NCBI GenBank assembly: GCA_029945945.1 | Contig: JAQSDM010000012.1 | Coordinates: forward strand, 386,112 to 450,111 | Origin: Algoriphagus sp. | GTDB lineage: Bacteria > Bacteroidota > Bacteroidia > Cytophagales > Cyclobacteriaceae | Length of the DNA stretch: 64,000 bases | Reading direction: 5' to 3' | In this document: positions 33,946 to 43,586 of the stretch, piece by piece | How positions within the stretch are numbered: position 1 is the stretch's first letter | Layout of the letters: each line of letters starts with the position of its first letter | Made by a program: the position numbers and the translations under genes | The notes under the pieces: generated by a model | Seen by the model: only the letters and a program-made list of their open reading frames with translations | Database searches by the model: none | What the model was told of the DNA's origin: nothing

Positions 33946-35067
33946 TCACCTACCCATTTCCTGAGTCTGTGAAGGTAAAACGTTCAATTTTTTGAAATCC
34001 ATGTCATAAAACTGGACTTTCTTAAACTGAGGATCGGCCTCAATCAAGACCGGCTGCCCGGTTTCCAAAGTGGCCATTTGGGTATTTCCCCGACCTAAGC
34101 TGGAAATAAGCATTTCCTTTTCCTGAGCATTTACCAGCTCTTTGATGGGGAATCTGCTCAGTTCAGATTCCAGATTGAAGCCATAGTTTTGATAGAATTT
34201 TTGAAAGGCATAATTTCCAGCCTCGGTCTTTTGATCAAAATCCAGCTTAATCCAAATGTTCTCATTTCTCTTTGGAGCTTCGACCGACACTTCATTGCCT
34301 TCCCGATCAAACTCAAAAATTGTATGCGATTTGGACTCGTGGAGAATCTTAAAGGCTTTGATGTCCTGCTCTGGATTAGGATTTTTTAGAACGGCATCCT
34401 TAGCATCCAAGGCCAAGTTTAAGTTGTCATACAGATTATGGCTCGCTTCGTGCTGATTGGTAGATCTATCAAAGTAGGAATAAGACAGATATATTTTGCC
34501 TTCAGGCATAGAGGAAAAGTCCTTGCCTGTTGCCCCATCATAATATCTCAACAGGTAGCCCTTTGCATAGAGGTCGTATGAACCGTGAACATTGATCTTA
34601 TTCTTCACATTTTCGGCGATGATCTTGGAAGCCTCTTCTGTGCTAGATACCATCATTTCCTTCCCTCTTATTCCAGCATCGTCAATAAAGATCAAAGTAA
34701 ACTTGTCGGTTAGGATGGCCTTCTTAAATACAGAAGCTCCTCCGAGCAAATTATAGGCTTCCTTTGCCGTCACGTCATTTCCTTTCCCATAAGAAAAAGT
34801 GTTCTGAATCTGGTCGTTTAGGGTGACTTTTACGCTATCCAAAAAATATTGGTAGGACTTCAAAGATCTCGAGAAATTCAGCTCATAATTAACCTTGTCC
34901 TTTCCCAGGCTGCCATCCTTTTGCCTGGCATTAAAATCGGCTGAAACTCCGATTTTAAAGAACTCCTGTCGCTCAGAAACTTTAGCCTCAAGTGCAGCAT
35001 TTAATGAAGTGCCAAAGCCAAGGATTTTCAGATTCTTTTTGAGGAATTCAAGATTATTATTCTCCAT
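33946..35067 (-). CDS. Hypothetical protein at the end of the transfer operon
   Basis: A 373-aa protein from the ATG at 35067 (MENNNLEFLKKNLKILGFG). No signal peptide or membrane helix is seen. Repeated aromatic-rich stretches (YDLYAKGYLLRYYDGATG, YFDRSTNQHEASHNLYDNL) and NENIWIKLDFDQKTEAGNYA are present. I recall similar large cytoplasmic proteins next to DUF3945 proteins in Bacteroidota conjugative elements, but cannot name a family. It is the last gene of the leftward transfer cluster. Confidence 0.6.
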   Translation of the reverse strand: MENNNLEFLKKNLKILGFGTSLNAALEAKVSERQEFFKIGVSADFNARQKDGSLGKDKVNYELNFSRSLKSYQYFLDSVKVTLNDQIQNTFSYGKGNDVTAKEAYNLLGGASVFKKAILTDKFTLIFIDDAGIRGKEMMVSSTEEASKIIAENVKNKINVHGSYDLYAKGYLLRYYDGATGKDFSSMPEGKIYLSYSYFDRSTNQHEASHNLYDNLNLALDAKDAVLKNPNPEQDIKAFKILHESKSHTIFEFDREGNEVSVEAPKRNENIWIKLDFDQKTEAGNYAFQKFYQNYGFNLESELSRFPIKELVNAQEKEMLISSLGRGNTQMATLETGQPVLIEADPQFKKVQFYDMDFKKLNVLPSQTQEMGR

Positions 35068-35106
35068 AATTTTGAGTGACAAGCGTTTAAATATAGCAAA
35101 ACCGTA

Positions 35107-35772
35107 TTAATTGAATCCTTTCCAATACAGTTGGTTTAACTGATAAAAGGACTCAACTGCCTTTTGCTTTGGTTTAAATGTCCGGACGGTTTGAATGATC
35201 GCTTGGGAAATGCAGTAGGTTCGAAGTGAAAAGGTGAAAATCGATTCCTTCGAGACTTTATTCTTCTTTTGGTTTTTAAGCTGAACACAACCATCGGATA
35301 AATAATACCTGCAGTCCCGATCATAAACTAGATCCTGAACCCTACAATCCATCACCCTTCCTAAAATCGAGGTGCTAAAAACCGTATTGATCTTAGCTTT
35401 TTTTGAGACCCTCTTGAAAGCTTGGTTCAACAAGCTCAAGTCAAACTCAGCCCCAATGATCAAGAAGCCAGCTTCATCAAAGGAGATTCTAGCTTTGAAT
35501 TGATTGGCAAAGCAGATGAGGGAAGCATAGGAGTCTGAGACAAAAATTGCCCTTGAATTTTCTGAAAGATTAAGGGCTGAAATTCCTTTGGAAGCCTGCT
35601 TATTCCGGTAAAGGCTCAAGATTTCAGAATCCACTTTCTCGCCTTGCTCACCAAAGAAGTCAAAAACGATTTGGCCCATTTTGTCCTGATGGGCAAACTT
35701 GGAAAACAGACCTTGAATAGCCTTATCCACCCCTTTATAATTCAAAATATCAAAGGTCTCGGTCAAAGCCAT
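35107..35772 (-). CDS. Hypothetical transfer-cluster protein
   Basis: A 221-aa protein starting at ATG 35772 and overlapping the DUF3945-like gene by 23 bp. The sequence SRAIFVSDSYASLICFANQF followed by GAEFDLSLLNQAFKRV is faintly like a Toprim-type strand-helix layout, but the usual acidic motif is not complete. The C-terminal part is basic (LKNQKKNKVSKES). A DNA-related role inside the mobile element is possible; the family is not recognised. Confidence 0.55.
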   Translation of the reverse strand: MALTETFDILNYKGVDKAIQGLFSKFAHQDKMGQIVFDFFGEQGEKVDSEILSLYRNKQASKGISALNLSENSRAIFVSDSYASLICFANQFKARISFDEAGFLIIGAEFDLSLLNQAFKRVSKKAKINTVFSTSILGRVMDCRVQDLVYDRDCRYYLSDGCVQLKNQKKNKVSKESIFTFSLRTYCISQAIIQTVRTFKPKQKAVESFYQLNQLYWKGFN

Positions 35773-36676
35773 TGTCTTGTTCGAAGCGTTTTCTTGGATT
35801 CTTTCCTTCTTCCGTATCGATGCTGTTTAGCCGCTTGATGGCATTGATATCAAATTCATCCTTAATCGCTTTTGGGAGTGAGGAATCAGCCGAAATTTTG
35901 GAGTATTCCTCCTTGATGTTGTTCAAATCCCGGATTGCATCCCTGTCATTTGGGTTTTTAGCAATCCGTCGCTCCGTCTGCTTTTGAACCTCCTTGATAG
36001 CCTGAAGGTATCCTTCGCTGTAGGCTTTATCCTCCTGGCTTTCCTTTCCGAGCACTTTCTGAACACCGGTAATCAGTAGGTAGGACAAACCTCCATCCAG
36101 CAAAACTGAAAGGACTAACCCTGACTTATTTGATCTGAGGCCCTTTGGAGCGGAGGGAGAAAGTTGAAACGCTGTTCCATCTGCCAACAGCACCGTTTCC
36201 CCTTCCTTGTATTTCTTCTTTTGCTGTGGATCGAGTTCTTGCCCATTGACCGATTGAGGAGCTTTGATGTCTCGGGGATTGTAGGAGAGAAATTGTTTGG
36301 TTCGCTGATCGTACTCGATGATTTCGGTTTGAATGTTCCCTTCTTTGTCCACATAGCTTTTTTTGATGTTGGCCAATTCTTTCCGGACCAGCTGATTCCG
36401 CTCAACGTCATTCAAATTGGGATGTCGGTTCGGTTCCCTATAAACCGGATCAATCCGCAAGGCGGGATTCCCATCTTCTCCCCTTACTATGGAAAGTCTA
36501 GCCGGTAATTTATCGATGTAAATATCCTTCCCTTTCAGGTCGGTCAATTCCACGATATCGGTCATTCCGCCAGTTTTCAGGGCGTTTACTTCTTTTTCAG
36601 GAATGGTAAATTTTCCGTTTTTGATGACTCCAAAAATCTCCAGGTCCTTCATCGGTAATCCATTTTGGCTTTGCAT
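35750..36676 (-). CDS. DUF4099/DUF3945-type protein of conjugative element
   Basis: A 308-aa protein. Residues about 1-110 match DUF4099 style (IFGVIKNGKFTIPEKEVNAL, GGMTDIVELTDL, DIYIDKLPARLSI). Then follow VRKELANIKKSYVDKEG, FLSYNPRDIKAPQSVNG and GTAFQLSPSAPKGLRSNKSG, the DUF3945 pattern, with a hydrophobic segment LVLSVLLDGGLSYLLITG. The tail is highly charged. Such proteins are common near the transfer genes of Bacteroidota conjugative elements; their role is unknown. Confidence 0.75.
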   Translation of the reverse strand: MQSQNGLPMKDLEIFGVIKNGKFTIPEKEVNALKTGGMTDIVELTDLKGKDIYIDKLPARLSIVRGEDGNPALRIDPVYREPNRHPNLNDVERNQLVRKELANIKKSYVDKEGNIQTEIIEYDQRTKQFLSYNPRDIKAPQSVNGQELDPQQKKKYKEGETVLLADGTAFQLSPSAPKGLRSNKSGLVLSVLLDGGLSYLLITGVQKVLGKESQEDKAYSEGYLQAIKEVQKQTERRIAKNPNDRDAIRDLNNIKEEYSKISADSSLPKAIKDEFDINAIKRLNSIDTEEGKNPRKRFEQDNGFDRDL

Positions 36677-36686
36677 GTTGTTTGCT

Positions 36687-37319
36687 TTATGGTTTTGATA
36701 AATAAGTGATTGCCTCTTCTTTAGTCGATAGCCTTGAGATCAATTGAATGAATAAGACTGGATTGAAATATTCCTTTCCCTTTTTGATGCTCAGGTGCAG
36801 ATGATCGCCGGTAGCTCTTCCAGTATTTCCGGAAATACCCAGGATGGTGCCCGGTAAGACGCGCTCGCCCACTGCTACAAGGGACTGAGAAAGGTGAGCG
36901 TAAATCGATTCATACATGCCGTGTTGGACTTTGACAAAATTTCCCAAAAGCGGATCATTACCCACCGACACAACAGTTCCATGAAGTATGGAAAGCACTT
37001 TTGAACGCTTGGTTTTAAGATCGATTCCCCGATGAAATTTCGTTTCTCCGGAAAATGGATCGGAGCGGTAACCAAACTCAGAAGTCAGGGAAAAATCCTC
37101 CAAGGGGAGGGAAGCCAACACAAGCTCTTCCTTCTTTTCCAAGGTTAGTTCACGTTTGGACAAAGGCTGAATATCGGATCTCTTTGCCTCCTGCTTGAAT
37201 TCAGTGGACTTGATCACGTTCACGGAAGCCAGTTCCTTTCGAAATTCAATGGAATTGAATTGGGGAAATGCCTGATGAGCGACAAAAAGAAGAAATACGA
37301 TCGATAGGTTCTTTTGCAT
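36687..37319 (-). CDS. M23-family peptidoglycan endopeptidase
   Basis: A 210-aa exported protein (signal peptide ending at HQAFPQ). The LytM/M23 zinc motifs are intact: FHRGID (His96, Asp100) and HLH (His173, His175), with GYRSDPFSGETKF before and GDHLHL after. It would cut cell-wall crosslinks in the periplasm to let the transfer machine assemble. It lies 12 bp downstream of the coupling-protein gene, in the same operon. Confidence 0.9.
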   Translation of the reverse strand: MQKNLSIVFLLFVAHQAFPQFNSIEFRKELASVNVIKSTEFKQEAKRSDIQPLSKRELTLEKKEELVLASLPLEDFSLTSEFGYRSDPFSGETKFHRGIDLKTKRSKVLSILHGTVVSVGNDPLLGNFVKVQHGMYESIYAHLSQSLVAVGERVLPGTILGISGNTGRATGDHLHLSIKKGKEYFNPVLFIQLISRLSTKEEAITYLSKP

Positions 37320-37331
37320 GATTTCAATGGC

Positions 37332-39323
37332 TTAATCTAGGATTGCCATTTCCCGGTGCTTTTCTATAATCTCAGTAACCTGACGGTGGATTTTCTCAAA
37401 GTGCTTGGTCAGGATCTCTTCTTTCTTGCCTTTGAAATCGTAAAATTTCGGAGTGCTTCGATAGGAATTTTCTTCCTGCCTGATCTCCTTCATATCGAGA
37501 TTGACCCGGCAATGAACATTTGAGGTTTTGTATTTCCCGTCAAACTGAGTCCCTTCTGTAGCGATAATTCCAGCAATTTCCCCGGTATGCATGGAGGCAA
37601 TTTTTCCTGCAGGAATCAGTGGATCATATCGCTCACTGTACGAAATCGAGGTTTTGTCCCGATCAATGGATACACTCTGCCCCAACTGCTTTCGCTTACC
37701 AAACATCATCTCCAACCAGGATAGCGTATCCTTATGGCGAACTGAGCCACAAAGGACATTTCCGATCACCGAGGTCATGGTCGAAGCCGTATCTTTTCCC
37801 TGAAGCTGGTTTAACTGGGGCAGTTCCTGCAGACCGAGCAAAACAGCTACTTTATTACTTCGGGCTGTAGAAATCAGGTTTTCGATTTTATGGATGTAAA
37901 AAGTCGGCGCTTCATCCGCTATCAGAGCGGTCGGCAGATTCCCTTTGGTATTGATCAATCGGGTTAGCCTATTGATGATCACCGAATAGCAGGTACCTGT
38001 GATACTCTGGGTTTCGGTACTGTTGGCAAGAACAAGAATGGAAGGGCTATTGGGATCCGAGATTTTGAGGTCAAAATCATCCCCACTGAAGACCCAAGCA
38101 GTTTCTTTGGTATTCAGTCTGGAAAGGAAAATCTTCAAGGTACCGACCTGTCCTTCCAGCTGTTTGTAAACCTTCTTTTCAAAGGCACTTCGGAAGGGAG
38201 AAACCATTGATCTGAGTTCAGGATATTTCGTCAGACAGTTAAAAATATCCTCATAGTCCCTGTTGAGAAAATCCAGCACATGGGCGAATGTGGAATATTT
38301 GCCCTCTTCGTATCGAGACACAAAAAAGATACAGGCGGAGAGAAAGTTGATTGCGGATTGCTCAAAAAACTTATCTGCTCCTCCGGACGAATCAGATTTT
38401 TGAAGGGATTGAAAAATAGCTTCTGCGGTTTCCGAAGCATTTGCCGCTGTCTTCAAATACCTTCTGTTGATCGGATTGATCCTCCTGGAATATTCTACCT
38501 CATCCAGATTGATCACATGGAATTTGAAATTGGAATTTTTCTTTTTGTCCTGAGCTTTCAGATAGTGGAAGTAGGCAATCTGAGCCAAATCAGGAAACTT
38601 AAAATCGTAAAGGCACATGGTAAATCCCTTGCCAATCATCTGTCGAATAAAGGGATTGATCACGCCAAAAGACTTCCCTGAACCTGGGGTTCCAATCACA
38701 AAAGTCCCTCTGAATGGATTGACCAAGTTGATCCATCCTTTTCGTACTTTTCCCCTGAAATAGAACTTCATGGGGATGTTGACGGAATGGGGGTTTTCGA
38801 TTTTTTTGGTGTCTTGCATGAAAGACTCCCCTTCGATATTCCATTCATCCTTTCCGAGTCCCGATTTGATCAGTTTCGACACATTGTCCAATGAGGTATG
38901 GATCAAAACAGCCCCTATAAATAAACACAGACTATATCCGAGGTCTTGAATGGAGGTGAGGTTCATCACCAAAAATGAATCTTCCAGCGTGTAGAGATAG
39001 ATAGAACCAAAGAATAAAATCAGGCCGATTGCCAAGGGAAAAATGATCTGATTTATCGGGTTTAAATCCAGGTTCTTTCTGGCAACTGTCCCGATGGCTG
39101 AAAGGCAAATCGCTATCAAAATGGCCACTTTGCCAAGAAGTACATTACTGTAAATCTTCAGGTTTTGCAGCTTTTCAAAAAGAGGTAAAAGAAACCTTCC
39201 CATCCCATCCATGGCCAACAACTGTGGGGCATAGACAAACATCAGAATGTCCAAAAACACCATCAGGTAAACAATGAATTGAAAGGTTGCGTGAAGGCTT
39301 TTTAATTCTCTTTTCTCATTCAT
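37332..39323 (-). CDS. Type IV coupling protein (VirD4/TraG-like)
   Basis: A 663-aa inner-membrane ATPase that delivers the relaxase-DNA complex to the secretion channel. Four hydrophobic segments occupy residues 15-145. The nucleotide domain has Walker A GTPGSGKS (211-218) and Walker B LIADEAPTF, with TYxxIxN-like YSVIINRLTRLINT between them. It sits after TraN in the transfer operon, as in other Bacteroidota elements, where this protein is often called MobC or TraG-like. Confidence 0.9.
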   Translation of the reverse strand: MNEKRELKSLHATFQFIVYLMVFLDILMFVYAPQLLAMDGMGRFLLPLFEKLQNLKIYSNVLLGKVAILIAICLSAIGTVARKNLDLNPINQIIFPLAIGLILFFGSIYLYTLEDSFLVMNLTSIQDLGYSLCLFIGAVLIHTSLDNVSKLIKSGLGKDEWNIEGESFMQDTKKIENPHSVNIPMKFYFRGKVRKGWINLVNPFRGTFVIGTPGSGKSFGVINPFIRQMIGKGFTMCLYDFKFPDLAQIAYFHYLKAQDKKKNSNFKFHVINLDEVEYSRRINPINRRYLKTAANASETAEAIFQSLQKSDSSGGADKFFEQSAINFLSACIFFVSRYEEGKYSTFAHVLDFLNRDYEDIFNCLTKYPELRSMVSPFRSAFEKKVYKQLEGQVGTLKIFLSRLNTKETAWVFSGDDFDLKISDPNSPSILVLANSTETQSITGTCYSVIINRLTRLINTKGNLPTALIADEAPTFYIHKIENLISTARSNKVAVLLGLQELPQLNQLQGKDTASTMTSVIGNVLCGSVRHKDTLSWLEMMFGKRKQLGQSVSIDRDKTSISYSERYDPLIPAGKIASMHTGEIAGIIATEGTQFDGKYKTSNVHCRVNLDMKEIRQEENSYRSTPKFYDFKGKKEEILTKHFEKIHRQVTEIIEKHREMAILD

Positions 39324-39355
39324 GGCAAAGGCTCAGTTGAAGGGAAAAATCATTT

Positions 39356-40192
39356 TTAAAGTGTGTCTGCCGCTAAAAGGTCTGCGTACTTGATCTCCAA
39401 AGAAAGCGTCCTTCCGCTGATCTGGGATTCGGAAAGCTCGATGGTGAACACCTTGGAATTGGGGAAGGTGAACTTTTTGAACACGTAGATATTTCGGTAT
39501 TTCTTCTCAAAGCTCTCCGGGGTGAAAAGCTGGTACTCGGGCTCTATCTCAATGGACTGGACATTGGTTGCTTTGGTGATTCGCTTGTCCTCGATCTTAA
39601 ACCTCAACTGGTCCAGATCAAATTTGAGATTGGTCTTGTTGATAAAGGAGATGTCCAAAAAGATATAATCGTCCACCGTGTAGATACTGTTCACCTGACC
39701 GGAAACCCCATACTGACTGCTTTTGGTGATCTTATCCTTCCTCTTCTCTTTAAAGACCTCTATTGAAAAATACCGAAGCTCTTGGTCACTCATGGGGATT
39801 TTACCGACCTCCAAGGGACTGGTATGGATAGGAAGAATTTCGATTTGAGTCTTCAGCAGTCGCTCATCATGGGCATACCATAAATCGTACTGCGCGATGA
39901 ATTTCTGCCCGATGATGGTAACCACTCCCAGAGACTTATTGTATCCATTGAGGTTGGAAACACTGTCGCGGAAGGCTTTTACCCGAAATACATTTTCCAA
40001 TGGAATATCCCCGATCATATTATCGGTCGAGATATCCACGTATTGGATGGGTTCGGGAGAAAGAAAGTGAAGGGAGATTTCCTCGTCAATATAGATCTTG
40101 AGAAGTTGGCTTTTCAACAGGGTTCCGTTCTGCTGGCCATAGGCCGAAATGGATACTGTCCAAAGGATAAGAGTTAATATTTTCTGTGTCAT
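39356..40192 (-). CDS. traN: TraN-type conjugative transposon protein (VirB9-like)
   Basis: A 278-aa exported protein (signal peptide ending at SAYGQ) with DUF4138/TraN style blocks (YVDISTDNMIGDIPLENVFR, then VDDYIFLDISFINKTNLKFD, then FKKFTFPNSKVFTIEL). TraN corresponds to the VirB9 outer-ring component of the transfer channel. It is immediately downstream of TraM (6 bp), as expected for this operon type. Confidence 0.85.
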   Translation of the reverse strand: MTQKILTLILWTVSISAYGQQNGTLLKSQLLKIYIDEEISLHFLSPEPIQYVDISTDNMIGDIPLENVFRVKAFRDSVSNLNGYNKSLGVVTIIGQKFIAQYDLWYAHDERLLKTQIEILPIHTSPLEVGKIPMSDQELRYFSIEVFKEKRKDKITKSSQYGVSGQVNSIYTVDDYIFLDISFINKTNLKFDLDQLRFKIEDKRITKATNVQSIEIEPEYQLFTPESFEKKYRNIYVFKKFTFPNSKVFTIELSESQISGRTLSLEIKYADLLAADTL

Positions 40193-40198
40193 GATAGA

Positions 40199-41422
40199 TC
40201 AGTTTTGGTTTTGGATCATTTTTCCGTTTTCCTGCAATTCGTTGGTATCGATCAGATAGACTGAAGTTCCATACTTGATATTGGCCTTGTTCTTTTTGAT
40301 AGATTTGGAAACGGCTTGGGAAGTAGAGGTGAACATCCTCTGGAGCGCAGACATGTACAGTTGGCTCAATTCGTCTGAGTTTTGCTGCATGGTCAGATTC
40401 ATTCCACCTGTGGTGTTTCCTCCGAGTTCTTTGGAAAATTCCCTGAAGGCACTGGCCGGAACATACAGGCCTTCCATCCCATCCACGTCATAGATGGAGA
40501 GCTTAATCGGGAAGATTCGGTCATTGATCATGACCGAAGAAATGGTCAGCTTCACTCGTTGTGCTTCATATCCGGAAATCAAGGCATAGAGATAAGTTCC
40601 TCTGCCCACAATGGCATTTCCGATCAGGATATCATCTAAAAGTCGGATTCTCAATCTGGCCCCAAGAGTACCGCTCTTGATATCTTGGTCAATGATTGCT
40701 TCGATGAACTTTCCCTTTTTTTCTCTGGTGACAGTATTGAATAAGGTAGCGGCTCCTTCTGACTTTTGGACTCGATAAACCGCGTTTTCGGTCTCATTTG
40801 CTACGGGTTGACTCTCCTTTTCTTTTTGCTGCATCTCCTGATAGGCCGGATCATTCGCTTTGGAAATGGAGTCAATCACAGCCATCTGCGCTTTGAAAAG
40901 CTCCATAGGATCTTCGTATTTGTTGGCGGGAACTTGGGTCTTTTTTCCCTCCAGCTGATTTATGGCATTCAGCAATTCTTCATCTTCCTTGGAAAAGCTT
41001 TGCTGTCTGGAAGGTTGTGGCAAAACAGATGGAATCGAATTGCCTGCATCGGGTTTTCCCGAGTAAAGACCTGCGCTTTTTAAAGCGTTGTCTATGGAAT
41101 CCAGCAGCCTTTTTTCTTCCTCGTTATACAGCGTTTTGATTTGGCTGGTTTCTTCCACCTCGAGTTCCAAGCCTTTGATGGCCGTATATCCATCATTTGC
41201 CCTTTTATAGGTTTCTCTCGAAGCATCCAGTTTGGAATCAAGCGGTTTTTTCTGGATCTGTTCCGACACTTTGCCGATCTCTGATTGGATTCCACTGAGC
41301 CCCTGAACAGGATCAGCCGGACCGTCTTTGCTGAAGGATTTATACCCGTAAAACAGCAAACACAAAAACGGGAGCATGATAATCGGCAGGATGTATTTGG
41401 GTTGTTTGAAGTCAATTTTCAT
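40199..41422 (-). CDS. traM: TraM-type conjugative transposon protein (VirB10-like)
   Basis: A 407-aa protein from the ATG at 41422 (MKIDFKQPKYILPIIMLPFL) with one N-terminal membrane helix, a long charged and Gln/Pro-rich linker, and a C-terminal domain (EAIIDQDIKSGTLGARLRIR, then GNAIVGRGTYLYALISGYEA) typical of TraM/VirB10. It spans from the inner membrane to the outer-membrane ring. The frame is open 11 codons further upstream. It overlaps the preceding gene by 11 bp. Confidence 0.88.
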   Translation of the reverse strand: MKIDFKQPKYILPIIMLPFLCLLFYGYKSFSKDGPADPVQGLSGIQSEIGKVSEQIQKKPLDSKLDASRETYKRANDGYTAIKGLELEVEETSQIKTLYNEEEKRLLDSIDNALKSAGLYSGKPDAGNSIPSVLPQPSRQQSFSKEDEELLNAINQLEGKKTQVPANKYEDPMELFKAQMAVIDSISKANDPAYQEMQQKEKESQPVANETENAVYRVQKSEGAATLFNTVTREKKGKFIEAIIDQDIKSGTLGARLRIRLLDDILIGNAIVGRGTYLYALISGYEAQRVKLTISSVMINDRIFPIKLSIYDVDGMEGLYVPASAFREFSKELGGNTTGGMNLTMQQNSDELSQLYMSALQRMFTSTSQAVSKSIKKNKANIKYGTSVYLIDTNELQENGKMIQNQN

Positions 41423-41843
41423 GGGAGTGGTTATTAAAGTATTGCAGTTGCTCAATTGCTTTTTCCAGATAGGCTGAATCGGTCTTTGAAATGGAATCCT
41501 GAGCGATAATCCGTTCTATCTCAGATTTTACCTCCGCCATTTTCGCAGCCCTTTGAGTCAAATCCTGTAATGCTGAAAATTCTCCTGACAGCTCTCCTGG
41601 GATACCATTCAGCTCTTTTTTGAAATTTTCAGCCTGATTCTCCGGGTTAGGCTTCAGCACAAAAAAGGTGAGTATGAAAGAGGCTACGATGAGAAGAAGC
41701 ATGACACAAAAAATGATTTTGGCATGTCTATCTATCAACCCCTTTAAATGGCCGTTTACTCCTGTCAGGTGAGGATAAAGCTCATTTTTAAGCTCTTGGA
41801 ATAGGGTAGTTTCCCGATCCTTAGAAGGTGTTTTTCGAAACAT
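41412..41843 (-). CDS. TraL-like small membrane protein
   Basis: A 143-aa protein with one membrane helix (IIFCVMLLLIVASFILTFFV, residues 43-62) and a helical periplasmic part. Position between TraK and TraM is that of TraL in Bacteroidota operons. The sequence alone gives no clear family, so the TraL assignment rests on gene order. It overlaps TraK by 23 bp. Confidence 0.6.
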   Translation of the reverse strand: MFRKTPSKDRETTLFQELKNELYPHLTGVNGHLKGLIDRHAKIIFCVMLLLIVASFILTFFVLKPNPENQAENFKKELNGIPGELSGEFSALQDLTQRAAKMAEVKSEIERIIAQDSISKTDSAYLEKAIEQLQYFNNHSHEN

Positions 41844-42429
41844 TGCTCAGGTCTTTATTTTCAATGGTTTTCCAATTCGTGATCAACACCCCATGGCTAT
41901 TATTTTCACTTCTCGGGATATCGATCAGTTCACCCTCTGTGATGATCGATCGGGTGATCGTGGCACTTCTTCGATCTATTTTTTGCTTGCCGTAATACCG
42001 GAACCTGTTCTGATCCAAGACAATTGAATCCGTCTGTATAGAAAGCACAGAACTTGAGGAAAGAATGGAATTGAAGTAGCCTTTTTCTTTCAGGTTATTG
42101 TATTGGCCGACTCCTGTCTCATCCACGAAGTACATAGCCCGGCTCATTTGGTATTCGATGTGCTTATCGTCTGGAGTTAGGTTGAAAAAAAAGCTATGAA
42201 ATAAGTCCACTGCTGCTTTGTACTCAGCTGGCCTATTCATTTGCATATTGGTCTGCTTGGCCAAAATGGGGATATCATTGTCCAGGATATAAATGGACTG
42301 CCTTGCGTTGGCTACCTGTTTATAGGCGTAAACCGAAACAAAACCGCAGATAATGATTGAGGTAATAAGGCTTCCCAGGGAAAGAACCGTTGCCAATCTG
42401 ATTTTCGATTCAATGTTTTGGATGATCAT
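41821..42429 (-). CDS. traK: TraK-type conjugative transposon protein (VirB8-like)
   Basis: A 202-aa protein with an N-terminal membrane helix (LATVLSLGSLITSIIICGFV) and a periplasmic domain (NRPAEYKAAVDLFHSFFFNL, then RYYGKQKIDRRSATITRSII). This pattern is standard for TraK, a VirB8-like scaffold. It follows TraJ by 2 bp. Confidence 0.88.
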   Translation of the reverse strand: MIIQNIESKIRLATVLSLGSLITSIIICGFVSVYAYKQVANARQSIYILDNDIPILAKQTNMQMNRPAEYKAAVDLFHSFFFNLTPDDKHIEYQMSRAMYFVDETGVGQYNNLKEKGYFNSILSSSSVLSIQTDSIVLDQNRFRYYGKQKIDRRSATITRSIITEGELIDIPRSENNSHGVLITNWKTIENKDLSNVSKNTF

Positions 42430-42431
42430 GG

Positions 42432-43586
42432 TTAGATTAGTTTAGCTCTTGAAATTGATTTTGAAGCAGAAGATCCCATCCTTCCTGCGGTGGTTGCTGC
42501 TGAGGAGATTCCTGAAGTGGAAATGATCCAAGTGGAAATCGAGGGCACGGTAGTAATGGCAATGGCGCTGACAAAAAATGCTACAATCACCAGCCCGAAA
42601 CTCAAAAAGCCATTGGATGCAAGCCAAGCCATTTTCTCAAGCCTATCTGCTCCACCTCCGGTTGAAAGCAAGTACTCGTACTTGTCAATCTCTACCTCCA
42701 AAGCATATTGTTGGAGCCTTCCTGTGATGTAGAGAATCAAATATGCCACTCCTACATAAAGGTTGACGGAGACAAACCTGGCTATCCAAGTCGTGAACGC
42801 ATCCCGAAAAGCTGGAAGAATACTGACCACCACTGAGAAGGGACCAAGTATCACCAACACCGTCGAGTAGATGATCTGCAACATGAAAATGATGTAGACA
42901 CAAACCCTAAGAATCCATATAGCCACCAATTCGATGATTTGGGTAGCGAGCAGCTGAAGGCTGGTTTGCATCCTAATTCGCATTTGGACAATAGGAGCTA
43001 GAATCTGATCGGAGAAAAATCCTTTTGCCCCATCCACAATCACCGTCCCCAAATCCTTATCGGATTCTTGCGCCTGTTCCGATGCCATCTCGGTTACTGC
43101 CTGATATTCCACCAGCTGATCGGCCATTTCGATCATGTAGGCTGCGCGGTCAAGTCGCAACCCATTATTGATGTCGTTTTGAGTCCCAAAAAGCGCTTCT
43201 GTTTTGGCAGCGATCAAATCGGTAGGAAAAGCGATGATCTGGCAGAAAATTGGCCACCACATCAAAAGAATCACCAAAGCAAATGGTCTCAGGAGGGGCA
43301 TAATTTCAAGCTTTTTGTCCCCTGCCATCATTTCATAGCATTTCAAACTGAAAAAAATCAGCATGAAAATACAGGCCAAGGTCTGAGCATCTCTCATGAA
43401 AGGATCGGAGTGAGCAAAGCCATAATCCCTCATTTCTTCAAAGAAGGTCATCACTCCCCTGTCGTAAATGCTGTTTCCCTGCAAATAGCTTATGGTCTCC
43501 TTGTACTGGTCATGATTGGCCGATTGTGCAAATCCGGAGATTGATACCCCAAGGAAAATTGATAGTCCTGTGATCAGCTTCTTCAT
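42432..43586 (-). CDS. traJ: TraJ-type conjugative transposon protein (VirB6/TrbL-like)
   Basis: A 384-aa polytopic membrane protein with a signal-like start (ITGLSIFLGVSISGFAQ), several hydrophobic helices (ALVILLMWWPIFCQIIAFP, IIELVAIWILRVCVYIIFML) and the block TTWIARFVSVNLYVGVAYLI. This matches TraJ, the VirB6-type channel component. Its start overlaps the upstream DUF5045-like gene by 4 bp. Confidence 0.88.
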   Translation of the reverse strand: MKKLITGLSIFLGVSISGFAQSANHDQYKETISYLQGNSIYDRGVMTFFEEMRDYGFAHSDPFMRDAQTLACIFMLIFFSLKCYEMMAGDKKLEIMPLLRPFALVILLMWWPIFCQIIAFPTDLIAAKTEALFGTQNDINNGLRLDRAAYMIEMADQLVEYQAVTEMASEQAQESDKDLGTVIVDGAKGFFSDQILAPIVQMRIRMQTSLQLLATQIIELVAIWILRVCVYIIFMLQIIYSTVLVILGPFSVVVSILPAFRDAFTTWIARFVSVNLYVGVAYLILYITGRLQQYALEVEIDKYEYLLSTGGGADRLEKMAWLASNGFLSFGLVIVAFFVSAIAITTVPSISTWIISTSGISSAATTAGRMGSSASKSISRAKLI